64,000 bases of DNA. Origin: Epiperipatus broadwayi (taxonomy: Eukaryota; Onychophora; Udeonychophora; Euonychophora; Peripatidae). Positions 22,871 to 35,399 of this stretch are shown piece by piece (the stretch's first letter is position 1; the number at the start of each line of letters is the position of its first letter). Under the pieces are notes generated by a model. The model was given only the letters and a program-made list of their open reading frames with translations, did no database searches and was not told where the DNA came from. Made by a program: the position numbers and the translations under genes. The DNA lies in the NCBI GenBank assembly GCA_028023455.1, contig JAQFVV010012544.1:2316396-2380395 (forward strand), read 5' to 3'.

Positions 22871-24749
22871 AAAATATTGTATTCAAATGTCAGTTGTTAA
22901 TTAATATTGTACCAGTCACAGATGCCATACCCAACAACCTAAATGCAAAGTCAGATTCAAACCCAGTCAAACCAAAGAATTTAAATTCAAGACCAAACTG
23001 AATTTGAACCCAACTCACGAACTCAGATCATATCAATGGATAACACATGTTGACAGCACATGACTATGTGTCAAGGAACTAGCTCAATGGATGATGATGT
23101 CTGAGACCCCTGATCTGACTCTAGCTAACGTGCAATAAAATGGCTATGGATATTTCTAGATCAATTCCTATATGTATGTTTGGGTTGTCAACACAGAGAG
23201 TGAGTATTAATATTCAAAATAATTAATAACTAATGAAGAAAGTCAAAACCAAATATGTTATATAAAATGTTTAATAATAATAAATATTTGTTCAAATGTT
23301 TATGATTAGCATAATATATTACCTCTAGTCTTTTAGAGTGTGAATTACAATAAATAATGGCAGTCATGCTCATATGCCAATAATTAATATGCAAGTGTGA
23401 GAGAAATATATATGTCTATGCCTTGATAAGTAGACAAAAATAAATAAAGGTATTTCATTTGGAAAGAAACTATGATTCTAATTTCAAATGAAAATGTGAG
23501 ATTCATTTCACACATCCAAAAATCAACTCATGAAGAGCATGATAAATACTTAGGGAATAATTTCAATATTTAACAAAGAACTTATTTAAAATTATAGATG
23601 AATATAAAGTTGTTTGATTTTAATGAAATCAATTCATTACAATTTATAAGCGTAAGAGCGGGGCTTTATTGGAACTGAGAAATAAATGGTACTAACAACT
23701 TATGAGCATTAAAAAACAAATGAAATATAATGGCTTGTCAGTGATTTAAGAGGCAGCAGGGTGGCTTGTATTCTACAAGTCTTTTCTGCCCTATAAATAA
23801 TCAGTGGAACATAAGGAAAGCCAGGTCGGGACACAGCCATGAACCTTTGGTGTTCCAAATATAATAACGAGTGAAGGAGGAAGTGATTTCTTCCTATATC
23901 TTTAAAGTAATGATAATATCACTGATATGACAAATCTCAGGAGTAAGAATGTGGCTCACGTTAGCAATGTTCAAAATGGTGATGATTCAATGATCATCTT
24001 ATTTAATTAAGAAAGTCCAAATTACATAAGTAATGCTTTACATAATGACCTGATCATGTCAGATTAAAATCAAACTTGCTTGGAATAAAAGTGTGTAACC
24101 GTAATTATATAATTATACTAATCATACCCTAAATATCATGCCCTCCCTGAATACTAATATAAAATACCAAAGTTAAATTAGAATACATCGATTCTATTTC
24201 CTTTATCAACCTTTAGTAAAACATTTTAATATTATCAATATGACTAAATACTTTGTGAACTCAAGTAAAATAGCTGGGAGCATAGGTTATAAAATGGGCT
24301 AATAATCATTATCAGCCATTGGTAAAATAACAAACATTTAATAAATCCTTCAACTCAATAATTAATAGAACCATATTTAGTTCTAGTGGGCAATAATTAA
24401 ACTATAAAATTTAATACTATATTATTTTCATGAGATAAATTTAACGATAGTTAACAAAATATTAATTTTAAGACTAGAGATAAAAATAGAGAATTACTAT
24501 ACAAATTAAGACATTATAAAATGAGGAGAAATTTCAAACAATAATTAATAAACAGGCCAGAAAGTGCGGTTCAGAAAATAAAGATATTATCAGTCCTTCC
24601 ATGGCTTGTTCATTAATTTATATGGCAGTGTTTGGTTGGATTGAGATGATAATGTAGGCATGTGTTTAACTCATATGAATAGCATTTTTGGATTGATTTC
24701 CTTAAGATTTCGGCAGCTCACGATTGGTATGGAAATTTTTAATTAGAAG
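22871..24749. other. Mixed-composition region, unclassified
   Basis: More even base composition than neighbouring DNA from about 22880 to 23200 and 23640 to 23880, suggesting an old element, but no RT, transposase or terminal repeats could be recognised in any frame. Confidence 0.35.
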
Positions 24750-24820
24750 CTACATGCTGAAGATTTTATGGGAACTTCGGGGTCCAGCAATCAGATCCCT
24801 GAAGTCAGCCACACACCATG
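24750..24820 (-). CDS. Candidate terminal exon (minus strand)
   Basis: On the - strand TATATTCTTTTCAG, a strong acceptor, is followed by 71 bases. After two bases the frame reads WCVADFRDLIAGPRSSHKIF then SM and TAG. The segment is clearly GC-richer than its surroundings. The other two frames close early. A 22-codon frame alone is weak evidence and no family is recognised. A TATAAATA on the same strand at 24921-24928 lies only 100 bases upstream and cannot serve the same exon structure. Confidence 0.25.
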
Positions 24821-27000
24821 CTGAAAAGAATATAAAAATTTATAATTTAAAGTGACGTAGCTTCAGGTAGCAAATCTTCTAAAAAGTAATGTTTTCTCTC
24901 TCTTTGAAACTTTTCCGGGCTATTTATACTTTTGCTGCGGTTTCCTGCCCATTCTGACTCTGATGCCTTCAGGCTAAAGCTTTTTAAATTATCACAAGTT
25001 AAAAATTTTGTTAATTGGTTTCAGATCCATTCCTTCGATAAGATTTTCAAATCCATTAATTTTGAATTCATTTTCTATTTAGAAAATGAATTTGTAAATC
25101 TGAATAAATGAATTTGTAAATCTGAATAAACGATTTTAATTAAGAACCGTCCTTACATTTTAAATTATCATTTTCACTAATTAATAAAAATTCCCCATTG
25201 TCTTTGGGAAAGGGTGATCTTAAGGCTTATTGAAAGAATGTAGCTTTTAATCACAGAAATTTGAACAAAATGGTAAAATAAAAATAAAACATTCCGATGT
25301 AATGAAACTCTATAACGAATATATATATTTAATTATTCATAAATATATACGTACAATCCACACAATTATAATATGTTTTCATGAATAAATTTATCATGAA
25401 GTTATTAATAATATTAATAAGTTTTTAACATTTATCATGAAATTATTAATAATATTAATAAGTTTTAACATAAAATAATTGGCTTTAACAATTGTTTAAA
25501 TAATAATCTATTTTAATCGAAACTAGTGTGCATTGAAAGGTATAAATCCCCATTATATTCGGAAATTCAATGTTAATGATAGGGTTTGATGTAGGCTAAA
25601 GGTGGGATCTCATGAAGCTCGGATCGAACTTAGATCTGACCGCTTCAATATACTTTTATTACAAGGAAGCTCCCAGAAAAATTACTATGAATTTATCATT
25701 TATCCATAAGAATATTAGAATTAATATATATATGTGTGTGTATGTTTTAAAAATATATAAATGTTTGTTGTGACAACAATAATCATTTAACATAGAATGT
25801 AGACAGGTAATGTTTAATAAATCAATTTAGCTATACATACTGGAAAATTATACGATTAATTAATTATTTAAAGAAAATATGTTCAAGGTATATATGTTCA
25901 ATATATTTATCTTTCCAGCAAAGAATGCTTTATATCATGAATACACTACATCAATATAGTTATTAAATATGGCAAACAAAAATGTAAAATTCAATGTAGG
26001 ATGACTATTAATATTCCAATACTGACCAATTCTAATAAGTTTAATCTGTACCCATGCATGATAGCACTTTTGAAAGTTTTAATAATTATACTTCTTGATA
26101 AAAAAATTTTAATCAAGAAATTATCAAATTTCAAACTAAATTTTATATGCATGTTCACAAACTTTGAAAGATTAGCTTTCTGTTTTTAACTCAAATTCTT
26201 CAAATTAAAGCCAACTAGTAAAAACAATACTATCACTAAAATTTAAGATATCTAATAATAATAATAATATACATCACATAGTATTATAATAATAACACTT
26301 CTCTTTTTTCTTCTCCTGGTTCTTTTTTCTTTTTCCTTTCTTTTATCATCACATATTATATTATTTATATACATAACTTTAAAGAAAAGACAAAATCATA
26401 TGTTTGATATATGATAAGGGAAGAAAGAAAAGAAATATGATATAGATATATGAAGATTTATACAGCTAAGAAAGTGATAAAGAGAGATAATGAAGTGTAT
26501 AGTAGTATAATATTGCTTATAAGGTAAAACAGAAGTGAATCTGGAAAAGAGAAAAAAAATAGATTAATTTGATATTCATTATAAATGAAAGATAACTATT
26601 GTTATATATGTATGCATAGAAGTACAAATTTATATGCTAAATACACTAACTCAATATAAATAATGTGTTTAATAAGGATAAATATGTTTAATTAATGTTG
26701 ATAGATAAATTGATTGAAAATTATAGCCTTATAAGGAGTTAAATTCTATGGTGACATTTGTTTAATTATATAAGAATGTTGGTATTTTAATTAGCAGTAA
26801 AATACAATTTTATCAGCACAAATCAAATTTTAGCCAGGGTTATTTAAGGTAACAATGGGACTTTAAAGATGATAGAATGTGAAAAAAGAGAAAATTAGAA
26901 GTTTATAAATGTTTCTCTATAACTATAATTGCTGTTTAAAACAACGACAGCAAAAAAAGATTTTGATAGATCAGTATAAAGAACAAAGTTAAAAAGAAAT
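24821..27000. other. AT-rich with small tandem duplications and a palindrome
   Basis: A perfect 13-bp palindrome AATTCATTTTCTA-TT-TAGAAAATGAATT is at 25065-25092. A 22-bp tandem duplication of GAATTTGTAAATCTGAATAA spans 25088-25131. A roughly 41-bp tandem duplication (TTTATCATGAAGTTATTAAT onward) spans 25390-25470. No gene seen. Confidence 0.6.
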
Positions 27001-27983
27001 TTTGGGGGGGCCTTCGCCCGCTGCTAACGTTTGTACATCATGATAAAAGTTACCAACAGACAGTGATATCATTTAGCAGTGCAATGAAATTTAAATAGGT
27101 TTTAGTTCGTTATATAAATATGGATATAAGTTGCTTCAGTAAAAAATCTCAGATAACAGTCAATCTGTCTTTGTGGACTCCAGAAAGAGCTATCAAAGTA
27201 AAAATTTATATTTTCATATCAAACAATATCTTAAAAAGAAAATCATGGATCATTGGCCAAGGATGAAGGAAAAACTACTTAAGTTAAATTATTGTATTGC
27301 TGCATTTTTATTTACCATTGTCAATCTCACTCCATTCACAACTTTGACACCATCCACTTCAGATAAATACAATAATGATTATTGTATTGTTGACTAATAG
27401 GGGAGAAAACAAAATGCTATTTATCATCTGCATTCTATCTAAAATGAGATATTCAAATTATAAATAGTATGCATATTTGAAATTTGAAAATTAAAAGAGC
27501 TCCTTCATTTTAAGTACGTCTTTCAATTAATGTGAGAAGTCATAAATTGTAAATATTTTTATTATCCTTTGGAATTTTCAAAGCAAAGAAAGAAAAGCTT
27601 AAGACTGTGAAAATATATTATTAATAGTATTAATGTAAAAGTGACATTTCTTGCCAATCTAAACTATTATTATATATATAAATTAATTGAAAATAGTTCA
27701 GTTAGGCCAAGATTTTAAAAATAAGTACATGTTTATTTGAAACAGCTTCTGATGATTTTATAAATGGTATACTTGCTTAGCCAAGAATTATGAAGACAGC
27801 TTCATAAAAAAATAGAAATTTTATAAGAAGGTAGATGGTTTAACCAATTGATTAATTTAATGCACATAAATATATCTCATTGATACTTGTAAATCAGTAT
27901 CTTTTACTGATGATAAAGTACGATTTAAAAAAAGATCATGGAATGAAGAATTAAGGAGATCAGTTATTTATAAATAGGTAAAT
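27001..27983. other. AT-rich with one G/C-rich island
   Basis: Bases 27001-27031 (TTTTGGGGGGGCCTTCGCCC and beyond) are an isolated GC-rich island of unknown origin. An open frame at 27173-27397 begins with GTG, is hydrophobic in the middle and has no recognisable domain; probably chance. Confidence 0.45.
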
Positions 27984-28155
27984 CTACTAATATTAAGCAC
28001 TGAAAATCTGTAATTGTGCAGAAGGAAATTAACCTCCAATCATGTGCTGTTTTTAATTATTATATATCACCATACACTCACCTGTCAGTAAGAGTTTAGT
28101 AGAGATTAATTTCCTTTTGTATAATTACAGATTTTTAGCATCTAATAATAGTTGA
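27984..28155. repeat. Short inverted repeat
   Basis: The left arm (27984-28034, AATCTGTAATTGTGCAGAAG and flanks) pairs imperfectly with the right arm 28103-28155. A third partial copy (ATTTCCTCCTGCACAATTAT) lies at about 28407-28436. Probably an old MITE-like or fold-back repeat. Confidence 0.5.
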
Positions 28156-30277
28156 TTTACATTTATTCATAATTAATTTATTTCTAATCACAGGTGGTTA
28201 AAAATTAGACTATGTTTTTCTTCTGGGAAAGCTTAACTAAATTGGTACAATTCAATTGTTGATTACAATATCAGGCATAGAATAGATTCAAGCCCTAATA
28301 TAAGCATGGTCAAAATATACAAATATGCTCTAAGCTTAAGTGATTTACTTAAGATTTTAAAACTATTATTGTGGAGATTTATAATAATTAAGAACAACAC
28401 ATGATCAGAGGATAATTTCCTCCTGCACAATTATAATTAGGTAAGTAAATATATATTAAGGATTATAAAATAAAATGTTCATCGAACTTTATAAATTTTA
28501 AAAGAGATTTTTTTTTGCATGGAATCTATTGATTTACTCATTTTATTTTGACCAGGGATATTAATTTTTTATTTTATTTACAATTTCTTGGAGTTGACGC
28601 GCTTAAAATTAATAAAACATAATTCAGCAAAAGTATACAGTAGCTTTAAATTTAAAATATAATAACTATCAAATAAAACAGAAAATATAGCAAATAAAAA
28701 ATTTGTGCTTGTAGAAATGAGTTCCAAGATAGATTTTCTTTTCATTTCATGGATTTTGTAGCACAATTATTCAACTTGGAAACAGAATGCATAGGTAATA
28801 ACTAGAATTAGAAATCCAATAGGTCACTCTTCATTTCTATATATACATAACTCTATACCATCGAAAAATGATATATGAATTTTAAAATAGCATGTGATAA
28901 AAAATAAAATTCATTCCATTTTAGTAAAAATTATTTAGTAATTAAATATAAAAAACAATGAACAAAAATAGTAAATTCTTAAAAGACTTTTGGTTTAAAT
29001 TAAGGTCTTTCAAAGAATGATAGAATAGTATAATTTCTTTATCAATAGCTATAAAATTGCTCTTACTAACAGGCTTTGAAAATGTCATGGATTAATTATG
29101 TTTAAAATACAAATAAATTTTCAGTTAAAACATCCATGCATTACATTCTCCACATATGCTTTTTAAACTATTTGGGGTTTTTTTTTTTAAATTATTAAAA
29201 TAAATTAAAATACACAATTGCAACTAGTGTTTGTATGTATCTGTCTAAAGACAAATATATATTTATCAATTTACTATGTTTCTATGTGATGATATATATA
29301 TATGTGTGTGTTGAAAGGTAAGTGTCCAAATTTACTTTTAAAATTTTTATTTAATTTTTCTTTACTTTTAAGTCAACTCTTTTGCAATATATATAAAAAA
29401 TTAGGTTTAAATTATCATTATCATAATACAATTTTTGTTTTTTCATATTTACAGACCCATCAATCCTTATAATATAAATACTACTATAATTTGATCTACA
29501 AACATCAACTTTCTGTGCTCACATCTTTAACTCATTCATTTTAGACAAATGCTTTGATGATTATTTCTATTCATTTATTTAGATGAAATTATCATATATA
29601 TAATACAATGAAAATTTTAATTATATCTAAAAATATATCTCTAATCATAACATTATTTTTTTATATATATAATTCATTAGAAAGTAACAATTTATATTGT
29701 AGTTGTTAATGCTTAAATCTAAGTTTTTAATCCGGATTATATAAACCTTGGATTTTTTTTAATTTAGTTTCTGCCCCTCCCCCCTTAGCTGATCCATAGC
29801 TGATTTAGTTAAATATCAATGTCTCAGCTAATTTACATTAGTCCTATCAAAATTAATGCATTGGGTGTAATGCAAAAACATGACATTCATGTGTTCCTTC
29901 AACAAACATTGAGTTGCTGGTTTATCTTTTATGTAAAAATAGATGTAATGCGATTATTCAAAAAGTCATTTATTTTATGTGGTACTTACTTATTTTTTTG
30001 GCTGTGATATAAGTCACTGGCACAAACAAATGTATATATAAAGACCTAACTAAACACAATTAGAATCTTCTAAAAAAGAAATGCATTAATTTTGTAAGGA
30101 ATATTAAATAATATTCCAATGAGGAGAAGGTTATTAGTCAAAATGTATTTTTGTTTTTTTTGTTTGGTTACCATTTGTAATAAATTTAGATTGTTATAAG
30201 TTTACTTGTTAGGAGATCATTTTTGCAAAAATGTAAATGCGTGTTTGTTTTATTTTCACTAAATAAAGTTATATGAA
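28156..30277. other. AT-rich, no gene recognised
   Basis: TA/TG microsatellite around 29290-29312. Short open frames at 28578-28766 (-) and 29819-30007 (+) have no domains. Confidence 0.5.
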
Positions 30278-30365
30278 CACAGACTTTCACACGCCCCACC
30301 ACTCTTCACACTATCTCAGAACACTGATACACTTGAACACATATATGTTGAAAAGATAAATAATC

Positions 30366-30409
30366 ACCAATAAATGTATTTCATGCTAAACCAGCAATCA
30401 TCAGTTGAT
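30366..30409 (-). ncRNA. Hammerhead ribozyme relic (left arm)
   Basis: The - strand has the canonical core CTGATGA (30398-30404), stem II TGCT/AGCA with loop GGTTT, GAAA, and a five-pair stem I ATCAA/TTGGT. Stem III is damaged (ATACATTTA), so activity is doubtful. Confidence 0.5.
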
Positions 30410-30746
30410 CCAGATTACCATCTCTACACATATATGCTATAAGTGCTCAGATATATATATTAAGATAGCCAATCCTCATACTTTAATGGACAGGCTTCAA
30501 TCTACTCCACACTCCAACTCTTCAACCGTCCATCCAATTGAAAATATGATGATGAAAGACCACCCTGAGGCTGAGATTCTTGTCATACCCATGTTGACCT
30601 AAGGTCAATCTGACCCCTCATGTACAGGACATAATCCATTTAATACATATACAAAGGATAGGCAGAAAAAGTATGAGGATTGGCTATCTTAATATATATA
30701 TATATCTGAGCACTTATAGCATATATGTGTAGAGATGGTAATCTGG

Positions 30747-30790
30747 ACCAATTGATGATTGCTGGTTTAGCATGAAATACATATATTGGT
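30747..30790 (+). ncRNA. Hammerhead ribozyme relic (right arm)
   Basis: Stem I ACCAA/TTGGT pairs perfectly. Stem II is TGCT/AGCA, followed by GAAA. Stem III ATA/TAT is intact with cleavage triplet ATA, but the first core base is T instead of C (TTGATGA at 30752-30758), which should abolish cleavage. Confidence 0.5.
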
Positions 30791-30878
30791 GATTGTTTAT
30801 CTTTTCAACATATATGTGTTCAAGTGTATCAGTGTTATGAGATAGTGTGGAGAGTGATGGGGCGTGTGAAAGTCTGTG

Positions 30879-33274
30879 CTATATACCCTATATATTACAT
30901 ATATAGATACGGGTATATAAAAAGCCTGTCTATTTCAGTTATTACTAAATAAAGTTGAAATTAAATTGAAAGGCCGCAAACCTCTCGCGCTTATTATAGT
31001 ACTTATCTGACAGCCAATCAGATGTTGTGATGCTGCGTGAATAGCGGCTATTTTTCAAAATAAAAATCTTTATAAATTTAGATGGTAGAAGATAATTTCT
31101 TATAAAAGAAGATAAATGTGTGTTAATAGATGTTTGCTTTGTATCATTTCCAGTAAATAAATTTATACATCATTTTCCCAAATAAATATTGCCGTACTAA
31201 TACATATGTGAAATCTCACCTTCGAACTAGTACGTAGATATCTTTTATGCTAGTTACAGTTATGATTTTCCAGCAATCTATTATTACTGATTTTTAGTTT
31301 ATATTAATATTTATTTACTTTTTTTAAAAAATCAATTATCTATTTTTGTTTTTCATTCAATATTTCTTTTACAGTATCGACTTTTTGTATGTGTTACCTG
31401 AATCCCTCGTTCTTTGGAAAATTTAAATTTTAAATCTTTCACAGTTTTTGTTTTTCTATTTGTATTATGTGCCTAAATTGTAACATTACCTATTTTAGGA
31501 AGTTAATTATCAAAAACAATGAGAATCTTTTTTTTTTTTAATCATAAAATATATTTTATAATTAAATAGGTCATTATAGATATAAATGGTGTCACTTTTA
31601 GTACTTATAAATTATTTTTAATATGACTTTTAATTAAACAAAGCAAAATTTATCCGATGCTGAACTCATTATGTTGATAGAAATTATTTTGACAGATCAT
31701 GAATCGATAAACAGAGTTGAAAACTGCAAAACTAAAAATTAATTATTAATATTTAATAGATATATTAAACAACCTCCATACTTCCCCATTCTTTTTAAAT
31801 TCATATAAATAAAGATACAATCTTTAACTGCAGTTTAAAGTTTATATCTGAGCTACAAATAATCTCTAGTTTAGTAAATGGATAGTAATAATCATTGTTG
31901 TATTTATCTGAGGTGGATGGTGTCAATGTTGTGAGTAGAGTGAGTTTGGCAGTTATTTTCTCATTATTATTTTTTGTTGATAATATAAAAATCTGATTAT
32001 AAAGTGTTTTTCATGCTATCAGTCATTTCTTGGCATCAAACTGTTATCATGTACAAAATTCTGTGTAGCAATCTTTATTCTAATATCTTTTTATGTAAGT
32101 GTATATGAATATAAAATTATGCAAAGATTCCCATGTTAAATCATTAGATTAGGCATCATAAACTGAGAGTCCTTAATTGTCTATATGACACTATGATTAA
32201 TAATTGATTCCTTTTGAGACACAGAATTTTATTTGGGAAATGATTGTGTGTTTGAGCATCTTTGTTTAGTTTCTCCATTCTCATAAATGTGGAACAACTT
32301 TGAAAGAGTAATTTAAAATTTTTTGTCATAATGTCTAAATTTCAGTGGCAGAAATTATTAACAATGACAATTGTAGTATGGTAATAAAGTTAAATATTTC
32401 ATTTTTCTCTAAATACAAAGGAAATAGAATGCATAAACCTTGTTGATATGGATTTTTTTAAATCTTAACAAAAAACAACATCTGCAGCTAAAGAACCGTT
32501 ATAATTCTAAATTGGTATAACTGCTTATAGCAAGACACTTTTTTTAAATGGATAGTTAAGTGGTATTTTTTACTTAGGAAATCCTTAGATGCATCAATAA
32601 AAAGCTAATGATATTGCAAATTTATGTTATGATACATGCAAATATTTTATAAATGCTTACGTTATAATATTAAATTCATAAAGTTCAGAGAAAAAATCTT
32701 TTATTTCTTGAAGGATGGTATTGTTGCATCAATACCAATTAAGGACTAAATTTTTAGATACTCTAATATGTAGATTGCAAAAGTAATAAGCCATGATCCA
32801 ATTAGATTGAAAATAATAATATATTCTGTGAATATTAGTGAATTGTAAATATTAAATATTTTTCATAAGTTATGCTATGAAAAGAAAATTAATGTTAAGT
32901 AGAGATATATGCTAGTTGTAAATTTGTTTTCTACTGCCATGACAGTAGTCTCTGTAACATCTTTTAGACAATTTCATAAAGAAGATATTAATATATCATA
33001 CGCATTGATTTTAAAAACAAAAATCTCAACTTTTTGGCAACTAGACTTAGAGTATGTTTATGATTGCCCTATTATTTCTAATTCAAAAATAATCTGTAAC
33101 ATACATTTAGTTTTTTAACACTGTCTATAAAGTCAACTTAATAATTAAAGTTTAAAAAAGTCAAACACTTTATCAGCCAGAGTTGGAAAAAAATTTTCAG
33201 CAAATTTTAATTTGGATAGTTATTAACTTAAAAATATAAATCCAATTTACATATCCTAGAAGATTTCTTGGTAG
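30879..33274. other. AT-rich with one CpG-containing, promoter-like patch
   Basis: 30962-31060 is GC-richer, with CTCTCGCGC, a CCAAT-box-like AGCCAATCAG at about 31010-31019 and a TATAAAT at about 31071. This could be a promoter or an old repeat. The rest is AT-rich without a gene. Confidence 0.35.
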
Positions 33275-33339
33275 AATGATGGAATTCGATATTGAGGCAC
33301 ACAATGACCAATGTTTTATTGCATTTAACAAGTTAAAAG
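33275..33339 (+). CDS. Candidate internal exon (plus strand)
   Basis: Preceded by GATTTCTTGGTAG and followed by GTAGGT after AAAAG, both plausible splice sites. After one base the frame reads MMEFDIEAHNDQ then CFIAFNKLK with one base over and is fully open. Codons starting with G are enriched. Its entry phase (one base) fits the exit phase of 6495-6561 and its exit phase fits the candidate exon at 43917-43962. Coding-like words follow at 33400-33600 (GFIAEEFKRSLNART, then KCAKPCKAIYHMKVSYG in another frame), so an alternative is a decayed transposon ORF. Confidence 0.35.
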
Positions 33340-34139
33340 GTAGGTATTCTATCATAATAAGTTAATACTACTAAATTTGTCATATATAGGATTGTTATTT
33401 GTCAGATTATCATATTAAAAAAGGCTAATGGCTTTATTGCTGAGGAATTCAAAAGAAGTTTGAATGCCAGAACTGTGAGCACTAGAACTGATCCTGAGAC
33501 ATCCCAATTCCAAATTAGATAGATACTCTACTAAATGTGCCAAACCATGCAAGGCAATTTATCATATGAAAGTGAGTTATGGACCTCGTATTGATATAAT
33601 ATATATAAAAAAAATTTCTTAAGGAAAAACTAATATGATAATATCATAAAGCCAATTGGTAAGTTATTCAGATTACTAGACATGACTGATGTCTAAATTT
33701 TTATTTGTAGGGACATATTTTTATTGGATTGGAAACATAAAATGAATTATTAGTAATAGATTTCTTTAAAAAAAGTATTTTTAGAACATCAAATTATGGT
33801 AGTTTTTATGGGAGAGAAGACCCTGTTTCCTTTATAATACTAGTTTAAAAACACTCTAAAGAGTTGCAAAGTTAATTTCTTTTATTAGGAGGGAGGGTAC
33901 TTTGATAATGTAGAATAATACAATCATTAGCTAAATTTTTCTGGTTGAATATTAGCTAAATTATAAAAAATATTTGGTCAATTAAAAAAAAACTTGTGTT
34001 CAATTGCTACTAAAATGCCCAAACATCACCTATCTATCCAAAAAGATAACTATATTATTTTTTTTGTATTAAGAATATGACTGGGTATAAAATATAATAG
34101 ATAGTTACGACTAAACAAGATTTAAAGTCTTTCAGAATT
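33340..34139. other. Coding-like decayed stretch, then AT-rich
   Basis: 33400-33620 contains overlapping open frames of 30-45 codons on the + strand with enriched G-starting codons but no recognised motif; possibly a decayed element. The remainder is AT-rich. Confidence 0.35.
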
Positions 34140-34330
34140 AAAAGTTTGCTGCAGGAAACATTAAAAGGCAAGATTACAAGGTGTCAAATAGACATCACAT
34201 GATCATCATTTCTTATGCTCACACAAGCTGTTAAAACAGAGGCAAAACCCTCTATACAGTAGTGCCACCCAGTGCAAGCCAGAATAATCAATGGATGCAT
34301 GGTTTGTGAATAAAATCCTTAATTAAAAGA
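34140..34330 (-). repeat. Partial copy of the arm of the 39.5-kb fold-back element
   Basis: CATCACATGATCATCAT, then CAGTAGTGCCACCCAGTGC and AATAATCAATGGATGC match 39467-39605 with substitutions and small gaps. No hammerhead core is retained in the flanking sequence. Confidence 0.7.
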
Positions 34331-35399
34331 CCATCAAGAATGGGCATGGTTATATTTGTGTTCAACAGAATGATTGGAATAGTCATTGAATAACTCATTT
34401 TTAATGTTTCACCCACCCCCCTCATTACTTTTTTCTGGAATTAGAGTAACTTCTACTAAAAATTTATACGAATTAATTAAATATGTATATAATTATTAGC
34501 GAGAGATAATATTTAGGCAGATTTAATCAAATAAAAAAAGATTATAAGTAAACTATAAATATATTTCTTTTAAAATAAAGAAACATCAGATATAAATACT
34601 TTTTATATAGAAATAAATCGACTTATTCTTAGACTCAATGGCTCACGTTATAAGATTTAATGAGAAAATGTGAAATATTGATTCTCACTTTCACAGATTT
34701 TTTCTTACGTAAAATTAAAAGCTTATCTTTGATTTTAATCTTATTTATGTAAAAAAAGAGTTATTAATATTTACAGATTAGTTCTATTTTTTATTATAAA
34801 ATGAAATTTATTAATAAAAAATTGCATACAAATATTAATAAATATACAGCAGGGGAAAAAATTAATTTACAAGATGTTTGATACATGCTTATGAAAACAA
34901 TCGTTACGACTGGTTCTTGAGGCCAGATGAAAAATGATTCAGATTTATGTAGGTGTTTGCTCATAGTTCTTCTAGGTAAAATATTTGAGAACGTGTAAGT
35001 ATTAGTATCACTCTTGTCAAAAATTATTGATCAATGAGCAAGCCACATGGTTCTGAGAGTATGGATAATTACATTGGCGTTATGAAGGTGAAAGATTTTA
35101 ATATATTTTTTTAAATAATTGAATGTTGTAAGGATAATAAGTATGGACAAGTTTGAAAAACGAGTATTATATCTTCGGAATGATTATTATATAAGACACA
35201 TATGAAATCCAAATTCGGTTTAAATCAGTTAATGAGGCAGTTTTTGGTAGTAATTTTACCAAGTAGTGCTAGGAATCATACCAAGTAATAAGTTAAACAA
35301 AAATTCAACCATGATTGAAGAACACATATATTTTGAAATCTGGTTAAAATCATGGCAATTGACAGGGTTGACCATAAATATCTGTTAGGATATATATTT
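34331..35399. other. AT-rich, no gene recognised
   Basis: No supported feature. The 3' part of the RT remnant that follows may extend into 35.0-35.4 kb. Confidence 0.4.

Larger units (their letters stand above)
30278..30878. mobile_element. Fold-back element with ~207-bp inverted arms and hammerhead relics
   Basis: Arms 30278-30484 and 30667-30878 are inverted copies (outer ends CACAGACTTTCACACGCCCC and its complement) enclosing 182 bases. A decayed single copy of the left arm and part of the centre lies at 36880-37090, so this is a dispersed family. Each arm contains a hammerhead-like core on the strand running out from the centre. No open frame of note. No unambiguous target-site duplication was seen. 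Confidence 0.75.

Noticed and set aside
23640-24900. Nuclear copy of mitochondrial DNA
   Set aside because: The even composition suggested it, but no mitochondrial rRNA block or protein motif could be matched.
24921-24928. TATAAATA on the minus strand as a promoter for the 24.75-24.82 kb exon
   Set aside because: Start site and acceptor would be only about 70 bases apart, too short for a first exon plus intron.
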